Counted from the first letter of the stretch, positions 1 through 7,635 are shown. The stretch: 19,860 nucleotides of DNA from Leptonema sp964619535 (GCA_964619535.1 CAZUEX010000024.1:1-19860), one strand, 5' to 3'. Numbers and translations: made by a program. The notes: generated from the sequence alone by a model not told the origin.

Positions 1-2625
1 GCCCCCCCGCCCCCGGGCACGACCGATACCGGCGAGCTCGGGGACCTGGGTGATTTTGGGGATCTGGACGATCTCGGCGATCTCGGTGACCTGGCCGGCC
101 TGTCCGAACCGGGTGAAGCGGCGGATGACAGCGCCGGCCTGGTACCCGACGACTCCTTTCCCGGGCTCGACACAGCAGGCCTCGAAGGTGGTGGGCTGGA
201 GGGAGATGCGCTTGGCCTGGACACCTCCGATCTGGAAGACATGTCGCAAACGGCCATGATGAGCACGGGCATTGGCGATGAGTTCTCTGACGAAGAACTG
301 GCCAAACTCCGCTCACAGTTGCTCGACTACTCCCCCGGTGTGCGCAAGGCCGTTATCGATGCCATCGTTAACGAAAAGATCAGTGCAGCCGACCAGCGGT
401 TGCTAACCCATATGCTTGTTGAAGAGGCCAATGACGATGCCGTGGCCTCCTTCATCGAACAGCGCCTGGGCTACAGGCCAGATACCTCCCTGCCCGACCG
501 TACGCGCGACGGTATTCCAATCCTCTATACGGAAGATGTTACTCCCGAAGCCCTGCAGCGTCGGCGTCGCCGTGCCTTCATCGTTGCCGGCCTTCTTGCC
601 ACGACGATTACGGCACTGGTGGCGGTGTTCGGAGGTCTGACTCTCTGGCGGTCCCACAATATCTCTGAAATCTACGAAAAGGGACTGGCCGAGCTCAGCA
701 AGGCAGAACGAGAAAGCGGTGAAGAGCGTCTGAAACGCAAAGAGGCCGCCGAGTCCTATTACAGACAGGCCCTGGAGGCAGACGGAGGCAATTTTCATGT
801 CGAATATATGACGCGATATGGGATTGCCTACATGAAGGCAGGGTTCTACGAAGAGGCCTTTAACAAACTGTTCGGCAAGGTAGATCCGCCCTATGACTGG
901 AGTACTGCCGGCATGCGTGCCCCGCTCTTGCGTCTGGCCGATGGCTCCCGCTGGTTTAGCCTGGAAGAACAGAAGCAGGGCTTCCGTACCCGGTTCACCT
1001 CTGCTGATAAGCGCACTCGCGAACTGATAGAGCCCGGAGCCTATACGGTTTCGCGTCTGCGCGATAACACGATGGTCCGGGAAAACCTTATTGCTCTGGC
1101 ACGTTTCCATTCCGGAATCACCCATTCGTTCGTACACTCCGAAGAGGGCAAAAAGTACAAAAACGATTCACTGGCCATTGACTATTACCGCCTTATTCTG
1201 ACCCTGCTCGATCGCCCCCATGATGCTGAAGCAATAGCCGGCATTGGTCGCATCTATTACAATCGCGGCGAATACGGATCAGCAACACGCGAATATCAGA
1301 AGATCCTCGATCAAAATCCGGCAGAGATTGCAGGTCATGCCGGTCTCCTTGAAACCTATATTGAAATCTGGCGGCAGAACCGTGACCCTCGTTTCGTCAT
1401 CGAAAAGCACCGACAGATCCAGCGACTGGGGCTCGAATCCGACATTCCGATGTTTGTACTGAGCAAGCTGGCCGGGTTTTACATCGACCTGAATCATGAT
1501 GATCTTCGCATTCGCTATCAGATTGATCCGCACGATGTTATGACCGGCCTTGATCTGGACGACAATGCCGTTAATCTGCTTGGCATTGTTTTCAATTCTT
1601 CAGAAGAACGAGATGGCCGAACACTGGAAGGCAGTCAGTATGCTGCAGGCTACTATCAACGTGGACGTTATCTCAATGCAAAAAAGGAATACAAAAGAGC
1701 GGTAAAGCAGTTCCAGAATGCATATCAGTACGACGACCGCTTCTATCCTGCCCTGAACGAGATTGGCAACTACTATGCCAGAATTCTCGACTTTGACAGG
1801 GCAAAAGAATATTATCTGAAGGCGCTTGAATCCTACGAACAGAATTATCGCTCCTATGGAATTCATCCGGAAGATGAAATCCTGGTACAATATGATCGCG
1901 GCATTCTGTACTATAACCTGGCATCGCTTGTCTTTCAGCGATATGCAGGGATCGAGCATCCAGACCTTCCCATCACAACTCGCATTTATCCGGAGTCTGA
2001 ATTGAACGATGAACCGGATGATGACCGACGCTCTCGTCTTTACGAGGCCGGTCTCTATCTACAGAAGGCACTGGATACAGGCCTGAAAAATGCGGAGGCC
2101 AGACGCAAAAGCCTGTTCTGGCTTGGCTGGATCCCCTATATTCAGGGCGATTTTAAAGAAGCCATGCGCCGGTGGAGTGAGCTGGACCGCGAGTACGAAG
2201 ATAGCGCTGTGAATACGAATATCAACTTCGGCAAGGCCAATGCGGCCTTTCATACGGAACAATATCGCACAGCCCTGGGATACTATCTGAAGCTCCGGGA
2301 CGACCTGGAAACGAGGCTGAAAAACGGCTCCCCCCGTGATCCGAAACAGAAGATGTCCTACTACCTTCTGTATTCCGTGTATAACAACCTCGGAGCGGTG
2401 TACGAGGCAGAATACCTGGAGAAGCGAGAACAGGGCGCACCACGTTCCGAACTGGACCGGCTGGAAACGAAAGGACTTGTACAGTACATGAAGGCCATAG
2501 AAGTAGCCAGAGAAGCAGGTTTCATCCCCGAAAAGGCCATGGCCAACCGAGAGCTTGCCTTCCGTAATGCAGAACGGCAGCCCTTGATCGAGGACTGGTT
2601 AAATCCTGTTGTATCGGAACCTTGA
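1..2625 (+). CDS. TPR-repeat single-pass membrane protein with acidic Gly-Asp-Leu leader (5' partial)
   Basis: The first ATG in the window is at 241, but the same frame is open back to base 1 and reads as a plausible acidic low-complexity domain, so the start lies to the left of the window. Nucleotides 34-102 encode a three-residue periodic stretch (GDL/GDF/DDL units) after a proline run. Counting from Met 241: residues 107-111 are five arginines, followed by one membrane helix at about 112-136. This suggests a cytoplasmic N-terminus and a periplasmic C-terminal part of roughly 650 residues. TPR-like helical pairs are visible near 168-201, 331-361, 464-498, 501-534 and about 655-690, with the usual small/aromatic pattern. 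TPR domains mediate protein-protein contact; no enzyme motif is seen. The nearby exbB-exbD-exbD-tonB cassette suggests an envelope-complex role, but this is inference. The gene ends facing wecG. Confidence 0.88.
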   Translation, partial: APPPPGTTDTGELGDLGDFGDLDDLGDLGDLAGLSEPGEAADDSAGLVPDDSFPGLDTAGLEGGGLEGDALGLDTSDLEDMSQTAMMSTGIGDEFSDEELAKLRSQLLDYSPGVRKAVIDAIVNEKISAADQRLLTHMLVEEANDDAVASFIEQRLGYRPDTSLPDRTRDGIPILYTEDVTPEALQRRRRRAFIVAGLLATTITALVAVFGGLTLWRSHNISEIYEKGLAELSKAERESGEERLKRKEAAESYYRQALEADGGNFHVEYMTRYGIAYMKAGFYEEAFNKLFGKVDPPYDWSTAGMRAPLLRLADGSRWFSLEEQKQGFRTRFTSADKRTRELIEPGAYTVSRLRDNTMVRENLIALARFHSGITHSFVHSEEGKKYKNDSLAIDYYRLILTLLDRPHDAEAIAGIGRIYYNRGEYGSATREYQKILDQNPAEIAGHAGLLETYIEIWRQNRDPRFVIEKHRQIQRLGLESDIPMFVLSKLAGFYIDLNHDDLRIRYQIDPHDVMTGLDLDDNAVNLLGIVFNSSEERDGRTLEGSQYAAGYYQRGRYLNAKKEYKRAVKQFQNAYQYDDRFYPALNEIGNYYARILDFDRAKEYYLKALESYEQNYRSYGIHPEDEILVQYDRGILYYNLASLVFQRYAGIEHPDLPITTRIYPESELNDEPDDDRRSRLYEAGLYLQKALDTGLKNAEARRKSLFWLGWIPYIQGDFKEAMRRWSELDREYEDSAVNTNINFGKANAAFHTEQYRTALGYYLKLRDDLETRLKNGSPRDPKQKMSYYLLYSVYNNLGAVYEAEYLEKREQGAPRSELDRLETKGLVQYMKAIEVAREAGFIPEKAMANRELAFRNAERQPLIEDWLNPVVSEP

Positions 2626-2634
2626 AAAGGAATA

Positions 2635-2684
2635 GAAAACGGGCCGTTGGGTTAACAAAAGTCAGGCCGTTTTTCTGTTAACCC
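2635..2684. terminator. Putative bidirectional terminator between convergent genes
   Basis: Two inverted repeats lie between the TPR gene and wecG. GAAAACGGGCC (2635-2645) pairs with GGCCGTTTTTC (2665-2675) with one unpaired base, giving a GC stem with A-tract and T-tract flanks. The perfect 9-bp repeat GGGTTAACA (2649-2657) / TGTTAACCC (2676-2684) overlaps the last codons of wecG. The arms are interleaved, so the two hairpins would exclude each other or form a pseudoknot. A terminator role fits the convergent arrangement but is not proven. Confidence 0.45.
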
Positions 2685-3486
2685 AGCGCTTAAACGAACG
2701 CCAGAGCACGAGGGTACAGAAGCCCAGAAGGTTCCATATCTTGTCCAGGCGATAGGGACGAACGAGAAGACGCCAGAGCCATACCAGTCCCTTCAATTGC
2801 ATGCCATCGGGTGCCTTTTTTTTCTTTCCTGAAAGCACATCGATAGCCCCGTCCAGGCCAATAACAACGGCATTGCCCAGGAATTCCTGATTCTCGCGCA
2901 TCCACAGTTCCTGACGCGGAAATCCCATCCCGATCAGGATGATATCAGGAGAGGATTTACGCATCGACTCTTTAATCAGCTCTTCGCGTTCTTTGTCAAA
3001 GTGACCGCTCTGGCGACCGATGATGCGCAGCCCTGGAAGGCTCCGCGTAAGATTGAGGTATACGCGCTCCACATGCTCCGGCCTGGAGCCAAGGATGTAG
3101 ATGGTATAATCCTTCTTATGAGCCAGGCGAAACAGGTCCATGAGAAAGGCTATCATGGGCACCCTTCCCTTAAAAGGGATATGCAACCTGCGGCAGGCCC
3201 ACTCCAGGCCTCCACCTTCGGCAAGCATCAGTTCGGCACTGCCCAGCTCCGCCAGCTTGCGGCCGGGTCGCAGCCGCATCAGCTTCAGTGGATCAAGGAA
3301 TTGAACGAAGAAAGGACCATCCTTCTTCTCAAGATGATCGAATACCTTTGCCACGGCTTCGTCACGGCTGACATTATCAACCGGAACATCGAGCAGCTGG
3401 ACTCGATTCAATCCGTGCAGATCGATGCTCTTGTACTCGAGCAAATAGTCCCGGTCTTCCCAGGCGGATGAGTATTGCCGCGACAT
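2662..3486 (-). CDS. wecG: WecG/TagA/CpsF family glycosyltransferase (GT26)
   Basis: The 274-residue product matches the GT26 family, which transfers a sugar such as N-acetylmannosamine(uronate) from a UDP donor to an undecaprenyl-linked acceptor at the inner face of the membrane, in surface polysaccharide synthesis. Visible signatures are the GMGFPRQELWM block (residues 186-196), GAIDVLSG (213-220) followed by a Lys-rich KAP segment, and a C-terminal WLWRLLVRPYR block (236-246) matching the usual membrane-anchoring tail. The block normally read as (A/P)DGxG appears here as AEGGG (89-93), with Glu where the family usually has the proposed catalytic Asp. A good ribosome binding site (AGGAA) precedes the ATG at 3486. 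It is the last gene of the thiS-thiE-wecG run, 76 bases after thiE. The donor and acceptor cannot be told from sequence. Confidence 0.85.
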   Translation of the reverse strand: MSRQYSSAWEDRDYLLEYKSIDLHGLNRVQLLDVPVDNVSRDEAVAKVFDHLEKKDGPFFVQFLDPLKLMRLRPGRKLAELGSAELMLAEGGGLEWACRRLHIPFKGRVPMIAFLMDLFRLAHKKDYTIYILGSRPEHVERVYLNLTRSLPGLRIIGRQSGHFDKEREELIKESMRKSSPDIILIGMGFPRQELWMRENQEFLGNAVVIGLDGAIDVLSGKKKKAPDGMQLKGLVWLWRLLVRPYRLDKIWNLLGFCTLVLWRSFKRWVNRKTA

Positions 3487-3562
3487 AAAAGTTCCTGGAT
3501 ACCGATTCTGCCTTTATGCCCGCTTCGTCAAGTCCGATCGCCGCTGTATCAGGCAGGCACCT

Positions 3563-4315
3563 TTACGGAAGCCAGTTCGGTATAGAGCGGAATCGACGAA
3601 TGTCGAGCGGATCAGAAAGCGCTCTGATCGACGCCACAAAAATGGTACGCTCAGTCTTCTTCTGATGCCAGCCAAAAAGCATGTCCACCAGGCCAGGCAG
3701 GTTATCGGGATTGATACCACCAATGAATACCGAATCCGGAAGTTGACCCTTCTTTTTCAAATCCTCTCGCCGCCGCTCCAGCTCCTCAAAGGCCGCTTTC
3801 TTCAAGACGGGATATTTTCCTTTTTTCGAGTGTGTCTTGAAGCATGGGCCGAAGGCAATATACGAAAGCGGAAAGCTACCACTTCTGTGCAGCTCCAGGG
3901 CCTGGAACCATTGATCGGGATTATGTGTGGAGATTCCAGAAAGTGGAACAGAATCCGCATGCAAAGGTTTCACATCCTTCAAACGACCGCGCAGTGCTTC
4001 CCTCCGATCTTCGGACAGGGCATGCCAGTCCTCCCAGCCCAGGTGTATTCCATCGGCCAGCCCCTCACAGAACAGCTGATCATAGTCATTCAGGATCCAG
4101 CGCATGTTTCTTCTGCGGGCATGCCGTTCCACCTCTTCCAGTCTGGCCCGGGAAGGCTTTTCCTTACTGCGGTACTGGAAAAAGGGGATGCCTTCGTCGG
4201 CCCACAGGTCCACAAGATCCATGGGCTGCAGACCTGCCATCTGCAAAAGGTCTTCATCCAGGATGGGATAGGGCCGAATACGAAGGGATTTTGGCCCTTT
4301 CTCTTTTTTGATCAT
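3563..4315 (-). CDS. thiE: Thiamine phosphate synthase (ThiE-like)
   Basis: ThiE joins HMP pyrophosphate and thiazole phosphate to give thiamine phosphate in the cytoplasm. The 250-residue product has the family's marks in order: Gln47-x-Arg49-x-Lys51 (usual QLReK), Asn76-Asp77, a DGIHLG block (88-93) with Asp96, GISTH (127-131), GPCFKTHSK (156-164) and IGGI (198-201). These include the residues that bind pyrophosphate and Mg2+, so it is likely active. It is somewhat longer than the usual 210-220 residues because of charged insertions near 175-190. The ATG at 4315 shares its A with the last base of the thiS stop (TGATG), so the two genes are probably translationally coupled; a TTG one codon earlier is possible. 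TenI-type relatives lack some of these residues, and ThiE is the better call. Confidence 0.85.
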   Translation of the reverse strand: MIKKEKGPKSLRIRPYPILDEDLLQMAGLQPMDLVDLWADEGIPFFQYRSKEKPSRARLEEVERHARRRNMRWILNDYDQLFCEGLADGIHLGWEDWHALSEDRREALRGRLKDVKPLHADSVPLSGISTHNPDQWFQALELHRSGSFPLSYIAFGPCFKTHSKKGKYPVLKKAAFEELERRREDLKKKGQLPDSVFIGGINPDNLPGLVDMLFGWHQKKTERTIFVASIRALSDPLDIRRFRSIPNWLP

Positions 4316-4533
4316 CAACCGCCGCCTACAAACCGGATCAGCTCAACCTGATCCTCACCTTTCAATTTAACGTCAGACCACTTCTGTCTGGGGATAACCT
4401 GGCCGTTGATTTCTATGGCAACGCCGGCAGGGTTGATCCCGTACAGTTCCAGAAGCGAGGCAATATCAGGGGATTTCAGGTCTGCAAGCGACCTTTCTTC
4501 TCCATTTACCTTCATCATCTCAAATGTTATCAT
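4315..4533 (-). CDS. thiS: Sulfur carrier protein ThiS
   Basis: This is a 72-residue ubiquitin-fold protein with the C-terminal tail FVGGG. ThiS is adenylylated and thiocarboxylated on its terminal glycine and gives sulfur for the thiazole ring of thiamine. The centre reads as a typical ThiS (LLELYGINPAGVAIEINGQV, then an acidic GEDQVELI segment before the tail). The frame is open further upstream to 4713, but that extension would overlap exbB and does not look like ThiS. The start at 4533 (MITF...) or the double ATG at 4518/4515 gives the normal family size; a weak GAGAG lies before 4533. It overlaps thiE by one base. No thiG, thiF, thiH or thiC is present in the window, and I see no TPP riboswitch core upstream. 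Confidence 0.85.
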   Translation of the reverse strand: MITFEMMKVNGEERSLADLKSPDIASLLELYGINPAGVAIEINGQVIPRQKWSDVKLKGEDQVELIRFVGGG

Positions 4534-4635
4534 ATAGCAACTCTCGACAAACGTTTTTTTACCGCACCGAACCGTCCGGCCTCCATACAGACAGGAATGG
4601 TTGACCACAGGATCAGATTTGAATTCTTCGGGCTC

Positions 4636-5376
4636 ATGCAAAATAAATATCTGCTGCCCTTCCTGCTGGCCGGCCTTCTTCTGTTCACATATCTTCCACC
4701 GCTTCTGTCGCAAAGCCCTTCTCCGGAAACAGAGAAAACCGAGCAGGTGGCTGATGACATCGTTACGGCCGAAGAAGAGTCCGTCTTTCAGTGGCTCCTT
4801 AAGGGCGGAACAACCATGGCCTTTCTTGGCTTTATCGTCGTTATCATCCTGGGCTTTGCACTGGAACGCTATTTCTATTTCAAGCGCAGCAGGGTAGAGA
4901 CCAGGGGATACTACGAAAAATTTCGGGCAGCCCTCGACAATGGCATCCCCGAACTCGAAAGCTTCCTGAAAGAGGATGGCTCGCTATTATCGCGCATCCT
5001 GGCGGAAGGGCTGCGCAACCAATCACGTGGAATCAGTTCTGTAGAGAAAAGCATCGAGAATACGGCCACCGTAGAAATCGGCAAGCTGGAGCGCGGTCTG
5101 AACCTCCTTTCCAACCTCGGGAACCTGGCCCCGCTGCTTGGCTTCTTTGGAACCGTGGTCGGGATGCGGCATAGCTTTTTGCAGTTTGTGGTAAAAGCGG
5201 CTCCTACGGCAAAAGACCTGGCAGGCGGTGTAGAAGAGGCACTGATCACCACACAGGCCGGTCTGCTGATTGCCATCCCCACCTATCTCATCTACAACCT
5301 ATTCCTGTACTCGATTGATTCGGTAACCATCGAGCTCGAACGCTGCGCAAACGAGCTTACCGATCGTCTGTCGTGA
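4636..5376 (+). CDS. exbB: ExbB/TolQ/MotA-type proton channel subunit
   Basis: The 246-residue product belongs to the ExbB/TolQ family, which with ExbD forms the inner-membrane proton channel that energises TonB. It has a hydrophobic N-terminal segment (residues 5-24) that looks like a signal peptide or extra helix, then family helices at about 59-80, 160-180 and 203-226. The conserved block LGNLAPLLGFFGTVVGM (161-177) and ALITTQAGLLIAIP (202-215) carry the Gly/Thr/Pro residues typical of the channel. I start it at 4636 because the hydrophobic leader then begins close to the N-terminus; an ATG at 4597 in the same frame adds 13 residues but has its AGGA directly against the start codon. It is the first gene of a four-gene plus-strand cassette, divergent from thiS. 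Confidence 0.88.
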   Translation: MQNKYLLPFLLAGLLLFTYLPPLLSQSPSPETEKTEQVADDIVTAEEESVFQWLLKGGTTMAFLGFIVVIILGFALERYFYFKRSRVETRGYYEKFRAALDNGIPELESFLKEDGSLLSRILAEGLRNQSRGISSVEKSIENTATVEIGKLERGLNLLSNLGNLAPLLGFFGTVVGMRHSFLQFVVKAAPTAKDLAGGVEEALITTQAGLLIAIPTYLIYNLFLYSIDSVTIELERCANELTDRLS

Positions 5377-5383
5377 GGCATGC

Positions 5384-5803
5384 ATGGCCATTCGCGTAAA
5401 ACGGAGGACCAGGCAACCGGAAGATATTCCCCTTGCCAGTACCTCGGACATTGCCTTCCTGCTGATCATCTTCTTTCTTGCGGCCAGTGCCCTTCTTGAA
5501 CTGCGAGGCGTGAAGGTGCCGCTGCCCAAGAAGGATGCTCCCCCCATGCAGATCCAGAAAAAGGACCTGTTCAAGATCCGTATCAGCCCGGAAGGCGACT
5601 TTATTCATGAAGGGAAGACCGTTTCGCTATCTCAGGTCATGGCCAGGGTCATCGAAGCTCGAAAGGGGAATCCGGATCTTGTAGTCGTTCTTCGACCGGC
5701 AGCAGATGCCCCCGTAGAAACCGTGCCCCTCATTCTTAACGAGCTGCAGAAGCAGAACATCGAACGAATCTCACTGTCCATGGACCAGGGGGGAAGGCAA
5801 TGA
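5384..5803 (+). CDS. exbD: ExbD/TolR-type biopolymer transport protein (first copy)
   Basis: The 139-residue protein has a basic cytoplasmic N-terminus, one membrane helix (about 23-40) and a periplasmic domain. Asp22, directly before the helix in the STSDIAFLLIIFF context, matches the protonatable aspartate of ExbD/TolR. It starts 7 bases after exbB, with GAGG about 6 bases before the ATG. It is expected to sit inside the ExbB pentamer and turn proton flow into movement of TonB. A second, different exbD follows directly, which suggests a heteromeric ExbD pair. Confidence 0.88.
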   Translation: MAIRVKRRTRQPEDIPLASTSDIAFLLIIFFLAASALLELRGVKVPLPKKDAPPMQIQKKDLFKIRISPEGDFIHEGKTVSLSQVMARVIEARKGNPDLVVVLRPAADAPVETVPLILNELQKQNIERISLSMDQGGRQ

Positions 5804-6243
5804 AGCTTCGCAAGAAACGAAAGAGTGAAGCCATTCCCGTGGCTGCAATGGGCGACATAGCCTTCTTGCTGCTCATCTTCTACATGTCGACGACCATGCT
5901 TACCGATCAAAAGCCACTGGATCTTCCTCTGCCGGCCGTAGAAGGTCCTTCGCAGACATCTCCTTTTCCCCTGATCATCTATATGAATCGCGAGCTGGCA
6001 GCAAAGAACCAGGTATACTTCTATAACGAAAGGCATGCCATTGCCGGCCTTGGATCCCTTGTTCAGGCCAGGGCAGCCGAAAGTCCGGCAGCGGTCCGCG
6101 TTTATGTAAACATGGAAAAGGACCTGCCCTATCGCTATATGAATGCCCTGATTCAGGAACTAAAGGACGCTGGAATTCGCAGCATGGTCATCACCACAGG
6201 AGGGGCAGAGAACATCCCCGGCTACGAGGCTACGGCACCATGA
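5800..6243 (+). CDS. exbD: ExbD/TolR-type biopolymer transport protein (second copy)
   Basis: The 147-residue paralogue of the gene before it has a very basic start (MKLRKKRKSE), Asp19 before the membrane helix (AMGDIAFLLLIFYM) and a periplasmic domain. The periplasmic domains of the two ExbD proteins differ clearly, so this is an old duplication and not a recent copy. Its ATG overlaps the previous stop by 4 bases (ATGA at 5800-5803), and it is coupled in the same way to tonB. It should act with exbB, the first exbD and tonB. Confidence 0.88.
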   Translation: MKLRKKRKSEAIPVAAMGDIAFLLLIFYMSTTMLTDQKPLDLPLPAVEGPSQTSPFPLIIYMNRELAAKNQVYFYNERHAIAGLGSLVQARAAESPAAVRVYVNMEKDLPYRYMNALIQELKDAGIRSMVITTGGAENIPGYEATAP

Positions 6244-6881
6244 TACCTTCGCGAAACGGTCTGCTTTACCATATTGCTCGCCGCACAGAACACTGGGATC
6301 TACGCGAATGGCTTGCGGCGGGAACGGTCGTTCTGGGGCTGCTGATTGTGATGGCCCAGTTTCTCTATATGATCCTGCCCAAAAGCAAAACAGAATCTGC
6401 CCCGCCTGAAATCACCGCCGAGATGAGCTTTGTGGAATTCCAGGAGCCGCAGGAAACGGTGCGCAGCGAAACGCGCGATCTTTCAGATCAGATCATCGAA
6501 ACAGATGCGCCGGCAGATGAAAAGCCCGTAAACTGGGCCAATGCTGTCGACCCGACAATGGACTTCGACCAGCGTTTCACCGCACGCATCCAGGTTCAGA
6601 CCAGCGAAAATGACTATCCGGCACGGGCCCGTCGCTCCAATCTTGGCACCGTCACGGCAGCAGTGACGCTTCTGATTTCAGCCGATGGCCGCATCCGTGA
6701 CGTTCGCATTCGTAACCTGCGTACATCGAGCGGCAATATCGATGCCTTCCGTGCTGACTTCGTTCAGGCCGTGCGCCGCATCTTCCTGACACGGGCAAGG
6801 CTGGTCAGCCCTCCGTATCGCTCCGGCGGCGAACCCAGGGACTTTACCTGGGACACCACCATCACCTTCACGCTACAGTGA
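6240..6881 (+). CDS. tonB: TonB-family energy transducer
   Basis: The 213-residue product has one N-terminal membrane helix (about 26-46) and a C-terminal TonB fold starting at DYPARARR (125-132). The usual V-x-V-x-I pattern (GTVTAAVTLLISADGRIRDV, 136-155) and the SSG motif (163-165) follow. It passes energy from the ExbB/ExbD motor to outer-membrane partners. The linker between helix and C-terminal domain is acidic and short, without the long Pro-Lys/Pro-Glu stretch of enterobacterial TonB, and no Ser-x3-His pair is evident in the helix. The start overlaps the second exbD stop by 4 bases (ATGA). No TonB-dependent receptor is in the window, so the substrate is unknown. Confidence 0.85.
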   Translation: MIPSRNGLLYHIARRTEHWDLREWLAAGTVVLGLLIVMAQFLYMILPKSKTESAPPEITAEMSFVEFQEPQETVRSETRDLSDQIIETDAPADEKPVNWANAVDPTMDFDQRFTARIQVQTSENDYPARARRSNLGTVTAAVTLLISADGRIRDVRIRNLRTSSGNIDAFRADFVQAVRRIFLTRARLVSPPYRSGGEPRDFTWDTTITFTLQ

Positions 6882-6901
6882 TCCGATTGTTTTTCTGCTT
6901 G

Positions 6902-6930
6902 CCAGATTGACACGAATGTCAATTTTCTGG
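6902..6930. promoter_or_regulatory. Inverted repeat after tonB: terminator or operator
   Basis: ATTGACA (6906-6912) and TGTCAAT (6917-6923) form a perfect 7-bp inverted repeat around a CGAA loop. An outer CCAGA (6902-6906) can also pair with TCTGG (6926-6930), leaving three T unpaired. The loop and following T run fit a weak terminator for the exb-tonB operon. TTGACA inside it is also a perfect -35 hexamer, but I find no good -10 at 16-18 bases, so an operator for the next gene is only a possibility. Confidence 0.4.
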
Positions 6931-6969
6931 TTACGGATACGGGCATTTCCCGGCCAGAGAGGATCAAAC

Positions 6970-7635
6970 ATGAAGAAAAGCAACCCCCCTGTGGCTGATA
7001 TACCGGCTCCCTGGAGCCTGCGCGGACGAGGAATCATCCTGCTCTACAGGTTCTCGAAGGATTTCGTCCACAAACATGGCTTCCTGTCTGCTGACGAAAA
7101 AGAACGCTTTGCAGGCGGTCTGGGCACCGTCATGATTGTGGACTACGAGAACTCCAACTGCGGCCCTTACGGGGAGCTTCTCTTTATTCCCGGCAAGCTG
7201 CGCTCGGAAACCGGGTCGGCCAATGTGATCTCAAAGATCTATGTGTCGTCCGAAAGCAGCGTCATCAACGGAAGAGCCAACTGGGGCATCCCCAAAGAGC
7301 TGGCCGATTTCCGTTTCGAGCGAAACGGAAAGGTAGAAACCGTCACCGTAAAGAAAGGGAAGAAAACCTTCTTTCAGGCGGAATTCTCTGCCGGCGGGCT
7401 ACGGTTCCCCGTTCATACGGCCCTCATCCCCTTTCCTTTGACGCAGGACTATGACGGCAAACGCTTTCATACAAAGTATACGGGTAGCGGTCGCGGAAGG
7501 CTGGCCAGGGTTGAATCGATGCAGGCTGACCCTGAGTTTTTTCCGGACCTGACGGCCGTTCGTCCTCTGGCAGTCCTTTCGATCGATGACTTCCGCATTA
7601 CCTTTCCGGTTGCTCGCATCGAAAGCATTGCCTGA
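6970..7635 (+). CDS. Acetoacetate decarboxylase-like protein
   Basis: The 221-residue product fits the acetoacetate decarboxylase (ADC) superfamily. It shows GPYGEL (65-70), IYVSSESS (90-97) and GRANWGIPKELADF (101-114), where the family has the Schiff-base lysine. Lys109 aligns with that lysine. In clostridial ADC a second lysine follows it and lowers its pKa; here the next residue is Glu110, so the reaction may differ from plain acetoacetate decarboxylation. I chose the ATG at 6970 because AGAGAGGA lies 7 bases before it; an upstream ATG at 6916 falls inside the inverted repeat and has no such site. No signal peptide is seen, so it is cytoplasmic. Its neighbours do not reveal a substrate. 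Confidence 0.72.
   Translation: MKKSNPPVADIPAPWSLRGRGIILLYRFSKDFVHKHGFLSADEKERFAGGLGTVMIVDYENSNCGPYGELLFIPGKLRSETGSANVISKIYVSSESSVINGRANWGIPKELADFRFERNGKVETVTVKKGKKTFFQAEFSAGGLRFPVHTALIPFPLTQDYDGKRFHTKYTGSGRGRLARVESMQADPEFFPDLTAVRPLAVLSIDDFRITFPVARIESIA

Noticed and set aside
403..1137. Long minus-strand open frame of 244 codons inside the TPR gene
   Set aside because: It lies opposite a clearly coding frame with TPR pattern, has no ribosome site and no recognisable domain; it is a shadow.
4534..4635. Possible TPP riboswitch upstream of thiS
   Set aside because: The leader is only about 100 bases and I find neither the CTGAGA core nor the second conserved TPP-binding segment.
4534..4713. 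N-terminal extension of thiS to 4713
   Set aside because: It would overlap exbB on the other strand and add 60 residues not found in ThiS proteins.
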